Shown here piece after piece: positions 24,903 to 36,649 of a stretch of 64,000 nucleotides of DNA. The stretch is taken from assembly GCA_028023455.1 (NCBI GenBank), contig JAQFVV010006305.1, positions 1,975,001-2,039,000 on the forward strand, in the 5' to 3' direction. Under the pieces are notes generated by a model, which saw only the letters and a list, made by a program, of their open reading frames with translations, was not told the origin of the DNA and did not search any database. Position 1 is the stretch's first letter, and every line of letters begins with the position of its first letter. This stretch comes from Epiperipatus broadwayi. Taxonomy: Eukaryota > Onychophora > Udeonychophora > Euonychophora > Peripatidae. A program made the position numbers and the translations under genes.

Positions 24903-25011
24903 TATTGAATGAGTAGGGACTAGATGGGGGTTTTATGCACAAGACTTCTGGAATCCATTGATTACTCTGGCTTGTACTGAATGACAATACATATAAGAGT
25001 TTTGCCTGTTT

Positions 25012-25024
25012 TATCACAGAATAT
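25012..25024. repeat. 13-bp target-site duplication, right copy
   Basis: Exact match to 23646-23658. Confidence 0.8.
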
Positions 25025-25059
25025 GATTAATATGCAAATAATGGTTAAAGTTATTCACT

Positions 25060-25593
25060 TGTCTTGAATAGTGATCTAGCGCTATTCACTTTTCCTTGAT
25101 TATTCTTGGAAAATTTAAAAATTTTCAAATCAAAGTTTATATTTAGGTAAATTAATATAAAAACTTTATGAATGTAAAAAAATATATTTATTTACGTTCA
25201 AAATCTATTATGAAAGCCTAAGACATTTTGATTTGATTTCTGACTTTGATGGTTACAAACGACAGGAGAACAATAACCGAAGTTGACAGTCAGTGCTTTG
25301 CTACACTTTATAAGGGAAGAGACAACAGAACTATATACAATAGACCACAATCAGAAATTGATTTTTTGCTAAAAATACTACATAGCAGATATTTAAAATT
25401 TAAATACCAATAAAGCTATGAATTTACGATAAAATAAATGTAAAATAGTGAAAATGTGACCAAAAATGACCGATAGATAGCGCAAAATTTTTCTGGTTTT
25501 CGGTTCAAGGTCCTAAAAAAAAAACATAATCGCTCTCAGATACACTTTCACCAAAAAAGTTCCCCCCAATGTCTAAAAGTTTGTCCATCCCTG
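25060..25593 (-). mobile_element. hAT-like transposon end (possible)
   Basis: Read on the minus strand from 25593 the sequence begins CAGGGATGGACAAACTTTT, the style of hAT terminal repeats ('CAGGGGTxGGCAAACTTTT'), followed by a G6 run and G+C-richer sequence. The partner terminus and an 8-bp duplication were not found, so the inner limit is arbitrary. Its relation to the hAT transposase remnant at 28.3 kb is unknown. Confidence 0.35.
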
Positions 25594-25599
25594 ATATAT

Positions 25600-28310
25600 A
25601 ATATTAGAATCTAAATTTATGTACCAAATAATATTTGTTTCTCAAAAAGGGCTATATCAGTCATAACAACGAATTTAGTATTGTGATATATAAAGTATTA
25701 TATCAATAAGATACATTTATAAAGTAAAAATACTTTTTATGATCCAAAATAATGTTATATGCAGCAGCCCATAAGACAGATAACTACCTCAGACTAATTA
25801 ATTCAATCAAAAATATTATCACTATAATAATCCTAATATATATTTTGCTATAGAAGCACCACTATTATTAAAGCAAGAAAATTAGGTAACCTAAAATCTT
25901 CATTGAAAATTATACTTTACACAAAAGAAACTAAAAATATTATCAATACAATCCACCTTTTCTCTATTTTGAACAATGAAAAAGAGTTGCAGTCATTAAT
26001 TCCCAAAATTTATAAAATCAACATAAAGAAGTAAATGCAAATTACCTCAAGAATATTAAGTTTACAAATATTCAATGTTGGTTATTTAAGTGAGTGAAAA
26101 TTCAGGCAAAAGATGAGCCATTTACACAAGTATACTAAAATATTTGAAGATTAAGAAGTTTCTTTCTTAGAAATTATATTTTTCAAAGTAGTTTGAGCTA
26201 CATTTATTTCTTACGAAAAAAAATTAAATTCTAGTTGCAAATTAGACATTAATTTATTCCAAAACAGCAAAATGATAATAAAAAAGTACATTCAAATTAT
26301 TTTGAAAATGGAAAATAAAAACCAGTAAAGCTGAAGAATAAATAATTCATCTTAATTGTTTTTTTAGTGCTAAGAATGAGTTAGGATTAGAGTTATAAGG
26401 TACTGTATGTAGTGCTATTAACTTGCCATATTTCTATTTTTGTGCTTAGTCATATTGAATTTTACATATAAACTACAAATACTATGCTTTTTAATTTTAT
26501 CCATTTTTTTTTTCTTTCTTGCAACCAGTAAAATATTGTTTTTATATTTTTCAGAGTATTTTAATTGTAGTATTTTATTTGGAAGTTTCATCTAGAGAAA
26601 ATGCTGTAATTTTTATGTAGAGTTCCTCAATTATATAATGGGCTGCTATAGAAATTTAATTAATTAATGAAGATAAACAGACGAATCCTATAAATATATG
26701 TTTGTTACCTTATGACTAATAAATAATCATTAAATAAATATTTCTGAAAAAAGTTTTTCTATTTTGTTTTATTCCTGTGCATATTATCAATTATCCTTAT
26801 AACTTGTTGAAATATATATATATATATTATAATAAGTATCTAAATTTGAATTATTATTTCACTAGCTTTTTATTTATATATCCAAATTTATACTCTAAAA
26901 ATTTCATATATTTACTTTTCAGAAGGCATTACTATTTTAAAATATACTATGCAAAAATCAATATCTTTTTTTTATATATATTTTATCAAAATGTTATCTA
27001 AACATAATTATTTTATAAGCATGGTAAAATTGATATGGTGTTTTCCTTGTCTGAAATTAATATAAACGTGATATTTGCAAGTATATGTACATACATATTT
27101 TTATAAAAAATAAAGTTAATGTTCAAATATATCATAATGATAATGCGCTAAATAATTAAAGTCTATTACATATAAACTTTATTATGAATTTATTCTTTAT
27201 CTATTACACTAAAAGTAGAGAGAAAAAAACAAGGAAGAAAGGTAAATTTTACAATAACTTAATTTACATTACAATCTGTGAGTATACAATTATGAATATT
27301 TCCTTATTTTTAGTCAATCATAAGCAAAGATTTAATAAATAAGTAAAAAAGCAGACAAACAGGAAATTCCTGTAAAAATAAATCAACACTACTTTGTAAA
27401 AAAAAAAATTACTCAATATAAAAAAAAAATTACTAATATATATATATAAAAATGTTACTAATATTTAAAAAAAGTACTTCACGCAGAGTAAAATTAGTGC
27501 CAATTTGTCAATTTGTTGGATTAACAACTTCCCAAATATAGAACAATAAAAAATATCCATTATTTATTATTCATTTGTATGAAGACATTTTAAATTAGAA
27601 TTTACTTTTCTTTATAAGATTACAGAATCTTTTACATATATATAAAAAAGACATTTGATTTCCAAAAAGAATATGTATTAATTAAAAATCTGTTTAATTA
27701 ATAATGTATAATTAATAGTGATATATTTATTAATGTAAAATTCTAACTATTAATATTGTACAAATAATTTTACATAATTTATTATCTTTGAATTATCAAT
27801 AAAACAAACTTTTTTAAAAAATGAAAAATTTAAAATGCCTTCTAGAATATAATACATATTATACATGATGAAGTAAATAAGTTATGGTGAATCTATGACC
27901 TGCAAGTCACAGATTAACCCATAAAACTATTTGAAGTTATTCATATAATTAATTATATAACTTAAAAAACATTTTCCAAAACAAACAAAAAAATTCATGG
28001 CAAAAAATAATTGAATTTGATACATTTATTCAAGGAAAAATGTTAATTAAATTTAATAAAATGCACAGCATGAACATGATTAGGCACAATAGAGGCATAA
28101 TACTACATATGTGTGATAAATTAAACAAATATTTTTATTTTAGATTAGTCTTATTGTCAGCAACAGTTCACTTAATAAGTATTACTATAATTTAGTGTAA
28201 TATTTATCAAGTTTTTAACTGTTGGCAAGTAAGTAATTTGACTCAATTTGACTCTTTCAAATTAAATAATTTATAATTATAAATACTGATTTTTTCATAT
28301 ATTAATCATG
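25600..28310. other. A+T-rich intergenic DNA, no gene seen
   Basis: Nothing supportable. TA-rich microsatellite-like runs at about 26811-26830 and 27436-27450. The 74-residue frame at 26777-27001 is Tyr/Phe/Ile-rich chance sequence. Confidence 0.6.
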
Positions 28311-28315
28311 TCAGC

Positions 28316-29074
28316 AGCTAAAAAACGTAAGACAAATGAAACATATTCAAGGCCTTATCATTCAAAATGGCTTGGTAAATTTGGGTTATTGATGCAGAGA
28401 AAAAACTCTGCATAAAATGTCATATCTAATAGTTACAATGAAAAGCAACATTCTGAAAAAATATTAAAAATATGTTTCTTTAACAGAAAAAAATAATATT
28501 TTCTTTAAAAACTATATCAATTTCAAACCAGAGTAATTAAAACATTTACTGTTTCTAAAATCATTATAGCAGCTAGTTTTCATGTAAGGCAGTGTATCAT
28601 TTAATATGGAAAACCCCTTTTGAAAGTTAAGTTTATAAAAGAGGCATTTTGGGGATATAGTACTACATTATTTGCTAATTTTAAAGAAAAAAAATGTGAT
28701 AATAAAAAGCATAAATGAATTACCAATAAGTCATAATACAGTGAAGATAGAATATTAGCATTAAAAAAAAAACTTAAAATATACCAAATATGTATTCAAC
28801 CCCTTTAGATGAGAATATGGACATAAAATGTCACATACAACTTACAATTTTTCAGATATAAATCTGGAAATATAATGAGAGCAGAATTAACAAAATTAAT
28901 AACTTTAATGGGAAAACCTACCAGTCTGAATATTTTTACAGAATTCAGTTATACACTTCAACAAAAATGGATATTGATTTAAAGAAAATTGTTTCTGTAA
29001 CAATTGATGTGCCTTCGAGCATGATTGAGAAAGATATCGGATTTATTCACCAACTTAAATATCAGGCTTTTGAT
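28316..29074 (+). pseudogene. hAT-superfamily transposase N-terminal half, broken
   Basis: A start MSAAKKRK is followed by 'YHSKWLGKFG' and, after a frameshift, 'DAEKKLCIKCHI', a BED/TTF-like zinc-finger beginning with a C-x-x-C. About 28560-28690 reads 'IAASFHV', 'YGKPL', 'KFIKEAF' and 'TLFANFKEKK', matching the region after the zinc finger in hAT proteins of the SCAND3/GTF2IRD2/ZBED type. At 28970-29060 is 'DLKKIVSVTIDVPSSMIEKD', corresponding to the strand with a catalytic Asp ('TDGAPSMxG'). The remnant ends where RTE copy 3 begins (about 29075), so the C-terminal dimerisation region is missing. Multiple stops; fossil. Confidence 0.65.
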
Positions 29075-29921
29075 TCTGAAAGCATTTCTATAGTGATTAA
29101 AGCTTTGGATTAATCAAAATATATTCATGATATTATCAATTATGAAGAATATTTAACAAAATGCAACAGCAGAGATTAGATTGCATAGTGATATAAAAAA
29201 AATTAACATTGAGCAAGGTGTGTGATAGGGTGATTCCATATCTCTAAAACTTTTTACAGCAATTTTACAAGAAATATAAGCTAAGAGAATAAAAGTAAAT
29301 GGAGATTATTTAAGTCATCCAGATTTTATAGATGCGTGATTGTTTTTGCAAATAATGCTTCAGAGCTTCAGGAAATATAAGAGTTATCACTTGAGAAAAA
29401 GTACAATTCAAGATAAATATTAAAAAGATTAAAGGAATATTTAATGGATTTTCTCAGAAGTAAAGATTGATAATCAGAAATAGAAAAAATTATTAACTAA
29501 AAATACTTTGATCATATATATTATTAATACAGATGGAAGAAAAATGAATTAAATTAATCATAAAATTAAACTTGGATGAAGTGCTTTTGGTAGAAATAAC
29601 TTATATGCATATACGTTTGAAATTGAAGATTTTTAATAAATTTGTTTTACTATTTCTTATAAACATGCAATATGGACACTTAACAGAAGAGCAATACAGA
29701 GACTGTAAATCTTTAACAAAGTTTAGAGACATATATATTAGAAATAATAAAAAGAGAGTGAATTCAAAATATATAGGTGAAAAAACTAACAAAAATCACT
29801 AACCTCAATAAAAAAATTCAGAGATTGAAATAGAATTGAGCTGGATATATTACTAAAAGAGATGATAAGAGATGGACAAGTAAAATTTTAAATTGGCTTT
29901 TAAAGATCATAAAAGACTTGG

Positions 29922-29934
29922 AAAGAGACAACAT
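29922..29934. repeat. 13-bp target-site duplication, left copy
   Basis: AAAGAGACAACAT, repeated exactly at 30339-30351. Its source is RTE sequence (compare AAAAGAGGCCACAT in copy 2 near 37520), which proves the target existed before insertion. Confidence 0.85.
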
Positions 29935-30045
29935 TAAAACAGGCAAAAACTCACTATACGCATTGCCACACTGCAAGCTATAGTAATCAGTGTATGCCAG
30001 AAGGCTTGTACATAAAATCTCCATCTAGTGCCTATTCATCCAATA

Positions 30046-30090
30046 TCCCCAGACTAGTTTCTGGCTTGTGGCCTACATCAGTGAGGAGCC
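30046..30090 (-). ncRNA. Hammerhead ribozyme, left half (one core change)
   Basis: Minus strand: UCCUCA, CUGAUGU (A9 changed to U), helix II GGC-CACAA-GCC, GAAAC-UA-GUC, then UGGGGA pairing back to UCCUCA. Outside, CCAA pairs with UUGG to extend helix I across an internal loop. Everything but A9 fits the consensus. Confidence 0.7.
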
Positions 30091-30128
30091 TTGGATCTGA
30101 CATCTAGGTGCAGTGCTCTCAGATCCAA

Positions 30129-30173
30129 AGCTCCTCACTGATAAAGGCCACAAACCAGAAACTAGTCAGGGGA
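30129..30173 (+). ncRNA. Hammerhead ribozyme, right half (core change)
   Basis: UCCUCA, CUGAUAA (G8 changed to A), helix II GGC-CACAA-ACC with one weakened pair, GAAAC-UA-GUC, then AGGGGA. GAAA and GUC intact, but the G8 loss predicts inactivity. Confidence 0.65.
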
Positions 30174-30338
30174 TGTTGGATGATTAGACACTAGATGGGG
30201 ATTTTATGCATAAGCCTTCTGGCATCTATTGATTACTCTAGCTTGCAGTGTGGCATTACATATAGTGAGTTTTTGCCTGTTTTAATAACAGTTATAAGCA
30301 AGCATAAGAAATGATAATCATGTGGTGTTTATTGGCTT

Positions 30339-30351
30339 AAAGAGACAACAT
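30339..30351. repeat. 13-bp target-site duplication, right copy
   Basis: Exact match to 29922-29934. RTE sequence resumes here. Confidence 0.85.
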
Positions 30352-30484
30352 GTTAGATGTATGGCTAAAATAAAAATTTTTGCTGGTATGCCGTGGAGAA
30401 GGGAGGCTAGGAATCAGAAAAACTGGATTAAACTTGGAAGAGCCATTCTGTAATAGAATATTGGATTACATTGTCAAATTAATC

Positions 30485-33400
30485 ATTTAAATTGAACAAT
30501 TTGTAATAATTGCATTCCTAAGAAACTTTTTAATGTTTTCATTCACCTGATTTGTTTTCTTTATATATATAAATAGGCTTGTGGTGTAGTTTATAGCAAG
30601 TCTATACACTATTATTATGGTTTGGGTTCAAGTACAGTCCAAACAAACCTAGAAAACAATTCTAGTTTTAATCATATTTTGAATTTATCTTTCAGGTAGC
30701 CAACTCATAATCAAGCTACTTAAGTATCCAATACTAGCTGGTAAAATCCATCTATTCTTAGAGAGAGAGCATAAAATAATGATAGAAAATTAATTAAACC
30801 CTTACCATCTAATAATAAGCAAATATTGTGAGTAATAAATTTTATTTTATTGTTCCTCTATGAGGACTGTTGACAACATCTTTGATGTACAGTGATCAAT
30901 ATGAAGATAGTTTTACATTTTACTAATCTGTACTTAGGAGAACTGATAAAATAATTGTTTAGTCTTTCATTTCCATTGATCATACTTTTTTCTATCAGGG
31001 CAACATCACAATAATGCTACTGATATTAATTGTTCTATTAGATAGATTATGCATATTAGGATTAAACATGCAAAAAACATCAGAGATAATTAAAAAAACG
31101 ACAGGAGTCTTATCAGTTACATTTTTATAAATGATTGTTCCTTTATATTAAGTGTAATGTACAAATAATTATTATAAGATAATTGAAAATTACAATTATC
31201 CAAGTTTGAAGTTTTTTAATATAATTTAGTACTTTAAGTTTTCAAGTAAGCCAAGCTGGCACACCTTATTTTTGATAAATCTACAGTTTTGGGAATCCCC
31301 AAATATTGTTTACTAATAAATGCCTGTTAGGAAATGTCATATTTAATAATTACATTTTATTTTTTATTACTATTATTTTAAAAAAAGAAATCAGTGAAAA
31401 AATTAATTACAATATTTATAGTTTCCTTTTTTGGGGGGGATGTCGGATTAATTTATTAAATGAAAAAAAATATATATAAATACAATATTTACATTTTATT
31501 CATGCTGGCAGCATGCAATAATATCGTGACTATTAACTCACACTTTTCAGAAAGGCAGTATCGGTATCTTTAGAAATAGTCCACTGCATATGACAATTTA
31601 CCAAAAAACTGTTGGTAAAAAGAAACATTAAATTGAACCAATATACAACAAAAGCATCTTGTCACTTTCCATGTTATAATATAAGTAAAAAAAATTGAAA
31701 TAAAGTTTCTTAATGAAATTTATCAGAATTTAGTCCCTTTTTTAATTTAACAATCTATTTAATTTTGTTTTAACAACAACTAACACATCTTATAAGCCCT
31801 CAAAACTGAACATTTATCAAAAATATGGTGTGTCATCTTGGTTTACTTGAAAACTCACATGTACATATAATTTGCCATACTTTCTACAATAAAATTTTCA
31901 GTTAAGAATTCTAATTTTCTTTAAATACTAGCCATTCCATTACTTCATCTCATCTTTTTTATTTACTACCTTCTATTTAGCTTTGTTTTTTCTATTTTTA
32001 TTACGTTTATTTATTTTATTCTTAATGACTTACTGCTAATATTCAATACTGGGCAGTAATGATATAGATTGATAGTGACAGCTGATTACAATCATCTCAA
32101 GAGCAAAACATTTCTAATTATGAAGAAAGAAAGCAATCATAATCTATTCCCATACACTGTGATGAAAATTTTCCAATGATCGGCTTGACATCACTTACTA
32201 ATAATAAGTGTCAACAATATAGGAATGTTTTTTTAAGAAAAATATTGTTAATAATAACTACTAATAATAATTTCTCTTTGTATAATTACCGTTTATATAT
32301 ATATAGACACAAATACATACAAGATGATAAGTTTAAACTAAGTTTAATTTGCACTATGATTTGTCATATTTATATTAGAATGCTAGATAAAAATAAAAAG
32401 TCTAAACATATTTTTAATTATTCTATTATTTTACAAATTTGCCGTGGAATTTTTATTACTTTTTTTTTCAACATATACATTTCCCCCAACGTCATTATTA
32501 ATCAAGTTTTTAAATCAACTTGTAACTTTTGAAAACAGAAGCAGTTACCATACTGTCTGCCTCCAGATGGATTATTTTCTAACAAGTAATTAAAATACAA
32601 TTTTACATATTCCACATCATAAGATCTCCCATAAGATTTCAAATGTTTTAAGTATCTATACAGGCATTATTATGATTATTTTCTTTTTTAAAAAATACAT
32701 TAACAAAATATATATCAAATTTTTCTAATAGTATCTATATATTTTTGAAATAACAAATAAATAATAAAATCAATTAATTCAATAAATTATGTGCTATTCT
32801 TTAAATCTAATGAATTATTCACAAAAGGTAGATTATGCATTTGAATGTGTAATCTAGCTTGACAATAATTTTAAAAATATCAGAAGCTATTATTATTAAG
32901 TATTAGTTTATAGGTGCAAATACCCAAATATTCAATGTAAGATTTTTTATTCATAAATGTATTCTCTTACAGTATTAAAAAGGTTCATTATTCCCAAGGA
33001 AATTTTAAAAAATTTCCAATATGTAAGGCTAATTTATCATTACCAGATTTAAAATCAGTTCTCCAAATAATTTTATAGAATATAATTAATTAATATTCTT
33101 ATGGATTCTATAAATTATTACTATCATTATTAACTGACATTTGAAAATGAGTATAGCTATTATAAATCAAGAAAAAAAAAGCACAAATCTAAAAATAATT
33201 TTTGTCCTAACTATACAAACTCTAATCCATGAAACACAAATATTCCTATATATATTACATAGTATTAATTTAATCTGTTTATTTATAAAGTAACCTTTTA
33301 GCAATAAACATTTCTTTTAAAACTGTTTATTTATAGTCTCACATCTTTTTATAATATCTTTTAAGATAGTCTTTATAATGACAAGGAGATCTGCCATGCT

Positions 33401-34085
33401 GAAGTACTCCATTAAATGCTATTTTTTTGTGGAGATCTATTCATATTCATTCATCACTACTTATTATTATTGTACTTAATAATGTAAATATAATATATAT
33501 ATTAATTTACAATAACAAGTCATAAATATTTACAGTAAATCCCACTGAAAAAATAATTGGTTCTTTCTCTAAGATGTCTGAAGTGTCATCTATGAATTGA
33601 CATATTTAGCAAATATTGTCTATTCACCATAAAAATATTAAGATGCTAGCATGTCTTGATTATGAGTTATGATGTGGAAATCTTTTTCACATCATTGAAA
33701 AAAAGCCCATAATGGAGTAACCCCCTAACATTAAATTTTGTTTTAAATTGGACAAAACTGCTAATGAAATGTTCGAAATAATTTCAACTATGTATGGTAG
33801 TGAAGCCTTGAATCACAAAAACTTTTCAATTTTTTTTTTTTTATCTGATGGGAGAACATTAAAGAACATCCGTGAATTATTTATATTTCCTGACATAACT
33901 TGTGATTGAGATTGTGGAGAATAGTTCAAATATGTTATGTAACACATGTATTTATTAAAAGAAAATTCTGCAGGCTATTTGGGAAATGAATCAGTCATCC
34001 TTTCAGTGGGACACACTGTGTGTATACACAAATTCAAAATCATTAATTTATTTTGCTTGCATATTAATTTTTAATAGGAAGATTA
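30485..34085. other. A+T-rich intergenic DNA, no gene seen
   Basis: No supportable gene. The longest frame (32176-32532, 118 residues) is Ile/Asn/Tyr-rich with no motif and no coding-like composition. A G7 tract is at 31433-31439. Confidence 0.6.
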
Positions 34086-34552
34086 AACTAATTTAAAGGA
34101 GTTTGCTGTTAACTGTAAAAAGAGCCTTTGATTCTTTATTAGGCCTTACGGGAACCAGGCAAGCAAATTCCTAATGTCCATTCCATATTAAATTCTTGTC
34201 GTTGCAAATGTTATTATTATATGATTATTCATATAACATACAAACATGGAAGGAATGCTTTCCAACATGCCTGATGAATTCATTGGCTTTTTGCCTCTGA
34301 GTTTAAGGTCAAGAAAAAAATGTTTTTTTCTTCTCATGTTGCCTGATAGTTCTTAACTTAAATATCAGTTGAGTTTTCTTAAAAGAAGAATGAATGTTTG
34401 TGTGAATAAACTTTTTTAAAAAAAAAAAATAGTAACAGATAAAACTAAATTATGGCCCTTATTCCCAGGAGACTATAAAGTCATCAGCCAGGGTAGCGAT
34501 TAGTGGCCAAAAGTGGAGGATACTAAGAATTCCCTGAATAAAAAAACCCAGA

Positions 34553-35300
34553 TTGCCATTTGATGACATTTTATTTAGGTACTTACTTACAATAGCAGAT
34601 GACTTTCAAATGAAGGAAAATGATATGAATTGGAAGAAGAACTGTCTGAAATTAAATGAAATATTACTGAATTTTGTTATGTTAGAAGATAAAGTGAAGA
34701 GACAAATCATTTTAAAATGGGCATGTACTTTATTACATAAGCACAAAATTGAAAGCACAAGTGGAGTGGGGTTCATTATAAATAAAAAGTAAAAGAACAA
34801 TTCTGTAGGGTGTATCAAACAGAGTGATAAGATTAGGTATTCAATTTAATGGCATATACCAAATGCAGATAATTCAGGTTTATACTCCAACAAGTTCTCA
34901 TTGTGATGAAGTATGGATGTACAAAAGGCTTTTGATCAGACTAAACAATATTTTTAAATTGTCACCAGAGGCTTTAATGCTTGAAATGATTTGTGATTGA
35001 AAGATGGAAATACTGTGAGCAAATTTGGTTGTGGTATTAGAAATGAGAAAAGACACAGATTTATAGAATTTGCAGAAAAAGAAAAACTATGTTATGAATT
35101 CTTTTTTTTTTAAAAAAATGCTAGCCAGAATTGAATATAAGAAGCATTCTAAATAAAAGTATAGCAGAATAAGTTTATATATTGACTAACAGAAAATATG
35201 TATTTCAAGATTGTAATGTACTTAACAGATTAATGAGATGTAAAATATTTGTTAATGCAAAAATTATTAAGAAAAACAATATTCACAGTTGATACTTTAA
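34553..35300 (+). pseudogene. RTE copy 2 endonuclease region, broken
   Basis: The frame 34553-34792 contains 'WKKNCLKLNEILLNFV' and ends 'GVGFIINKK', the strand before the central part of the endonuclease. After a stop come 'MQIIQVYTPTSSH' (about 34860-34900) and 'KIVTRGFNA' near 34970 (GDFNA motif degraded), then 'NEKRHRFIEFAEKEKLC' near 35050. The final SDHRLV block is largely lost. Same residue signature as copy 1. Confidence 0.7.
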
Positions 35301-35576
35301 ATCTTCAGAAACAGTCCAATGAATTTAAATCAGAACTTGCTAATGATTTTAAAATATGAGCAGATTTTGAATATGGTCCAGATTTAAAAGAAATCAATAG
35401 GAAAATAACTGATAGACTATTAAAAACTGCAACAAAGATAGCTGGTACAAAAAAGCTGCAATATATCAGCAAATTTCCTACTGAGACAAGAGATTGTATG
35501 AAGAAAAGAAAGAATATGAAAATCTATTAAAATGATCTATTAAAAAAAATTGAATATCTAAAATTTTATGAAAAAC

Positions 35577-36150
35577 CATTCAATCTTCATGCTATGTCTA
35601 CAAACTGGTTCCTGAGCTATAGGAGACAAATCAGTGAGATTGATCCATTATGCTCTAACTGCTGCAGACCAAGATGAAATGTTTGACCACATCATCTACT
35701 CCTGCACCGAACTTGGGAATATTAAAATGTTTATCTATCAGAACTCTAAAGTGGACTTCTACAAGATTATCTCAATTAAGGACTGCCTGCATTCTGGAGA
35801 CATCCTAACTATCAGACTGTCGATTTTCTTGACATTCTCTGTATGGTTGGCCAGATGTAAGAAGCAATTTACTCGGCCTCTTCCAGATGTTGATTCTTAT
35901 TTTCTACAAACTTTTAAAAACTTAAAGACAGAGACAGAATCTTATCTACAAAATTTTTATATGAGGAAACTTGGAAACTTTTTCAGCTTTCTAGATAAAG
36001 TCCTTGATGACCAAAATATCATGTATTAATTTATTAAGTTTTGTCCTTTTTTACCATTATGTTATCAGGTAATTATTAATTATGCCTATAGTATCATTTG
36101 TAAACATATATTATTTGTTTTAATAAAGTTATTTTAGAATAAAAAATAAT
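35577..36150 (+). pseudogene. 3' end of a second LINE type (zinc-knuckle C-terminus) inserted in RTE copy 2
   Basis: Clearly richer in G+C than the host RTE. A 131-residue frame (35634-36029) preceded in another frame by 'TNWFLSYRRQISEIDPLCSNC' gives, across one frameshift, C-x-x-C ... 'FDHIIYSC', the C-C-H-C finger found at the C-terminus of Jockey/I/R1/CR1-type LINE ORF2 proteins. The frame ends at TAA near 36029 and is followed by ~120 bp of 3' untranslated sequence with AATAAAG near 36122 and an A-rich end. RTE sequence resumes at 'GGAAAGCTATAGAAGAGAAT'. This is a 5'-truncated insertion that replaced or displaced a few tens of RTE bases. Confidence 0.65.
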
Positions 36151-36649
36151 TATGAATTGATAAGGAAAGCTATAGAAGAGAATAAAAAGTATCAAAAGCA
36201 TAAATAACATCTTGGTATTGGTAGGAAACTTATTTTTGCAATATAAATGTAATTATTGCTAAAAAAAAGGCTGACATCATAAAATGTGTGGAAAAGTTCT
36301 ACAAAGAATTATACAGCAATAAAGGTCAAGAAAACTAAGTATCCCTACAATAAATACTGAATTATCCAGTATTTGAAATAAAAAAGTGAGACATTCAATC
36401 AGATCTATGAAGAAGGGGAAAGCTCCAGGTAAGGATGGCATTATAATTGTTATCTTAAAAGAAGCAGGTGAAGAAATGGAAAAAATTTTACCTAAATGAT
36501 AAATGATAAAGATGTACTAGATAATTGGAAGAATACATTAGTAATATTGATATTTTAAAAAAGTGATAGAATAGTTATTAGAAATTACAAACATATCAGT
36601 CTTATTTATCAGTTTTATACAAATTTTTTATCAAAATAATTACAATTTG

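Larger units (their letters stand above)
23659..25011. mobile_element. Composite fold-back element with hammerhead-bearing units (family 1)
   Basis: Three units of about 0.4-0.46 kb: unit A (about 23659-24120) and unit B (about 24121-24540) are direct repeats, and unit C (about 24545-25011) is inverted relative to them. Shared landmarks include AAAACAGGCAAAACTCTCC, GTAATCAATGGATGCCAGAA, 'CCCCATCTAGTGCC', 'AGATCTTAGGATCTAATGCA', 'CTCAGTAGCTTATATAGTCA' and 'AAGCCAATAAACATCACATG'. The right end stops at TTTTGCCTGTTT and lacks the terminal ~55 bp present on the left, i.e. truncation at one end. Exact 13-bp duplications flank the whole. A second, smaller insertion of the family is at 29935-30338. 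The units read open in places because they lack stops, but the frame is not conserved as a protein. Direct-plus-inverted units, end truncation and ribozymes match pseudo-LTRs of Penelope-like elements; that assignment is inference. Confidence 0.75.
29935..30338. mobile_element. Hammerhead-bearing fold-back element, short form (family 1)
   Basis: Two truncated family-1 units head to head. The left half (minus-sense unit) starts at AAAACAGGCAAAAACTCACT. The right half (plus-sense) ends with the complementary AGTGAGTTTTTGCCTGTTTT plus ~55 bp of the family terminus ending ATTGGCTT. The centre (about 30091-30128) is the inverted junction. End-to-end complementarity makes a near-perfect 350-bp hairpin. 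It inserted into RTE copy 3 with an exact 13-bp duplication. The left end lacks the terminal ~55 bp, so as in the larger element one end is truncated. Confidence 0.85.
29075..30480 (+). pseudogene. RTE retrotransposon, copy 3 (5'-truncated, interrupted)
   Basis: It starts abruptly in RT motif A ('AFDSESISIVIKALD'), then follows the RTE order: 'INIEQGV' with motif B, 'KLFTAILQEI', a damaged motif C near 29320-29350, 'NNASELQE', 'GHLTEEQYRD' near 29676-29702, and 'ELGYITKRDDKR'-like sequence before the insertion. After 30351 the C-terminal block resumes with 'AGMPWRREARNQKNWIKLGRAI'. The abrupt 5' end inside the hAT remnant is typical of incomplete reverse transcription. The fold-back element 29935-30338 interrupts it. 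Same family as copies 1 and 2. Confidence 0.8.

Noticed and set aside
32176-32532. 118-residue plus-strand open frame, among the longest in the window
   Set aside because: Dominated by Ile, Asn, Tyr and Lys, with no motif, no G+C rise and no neighbouring gene signals; expected by chance in this composition.
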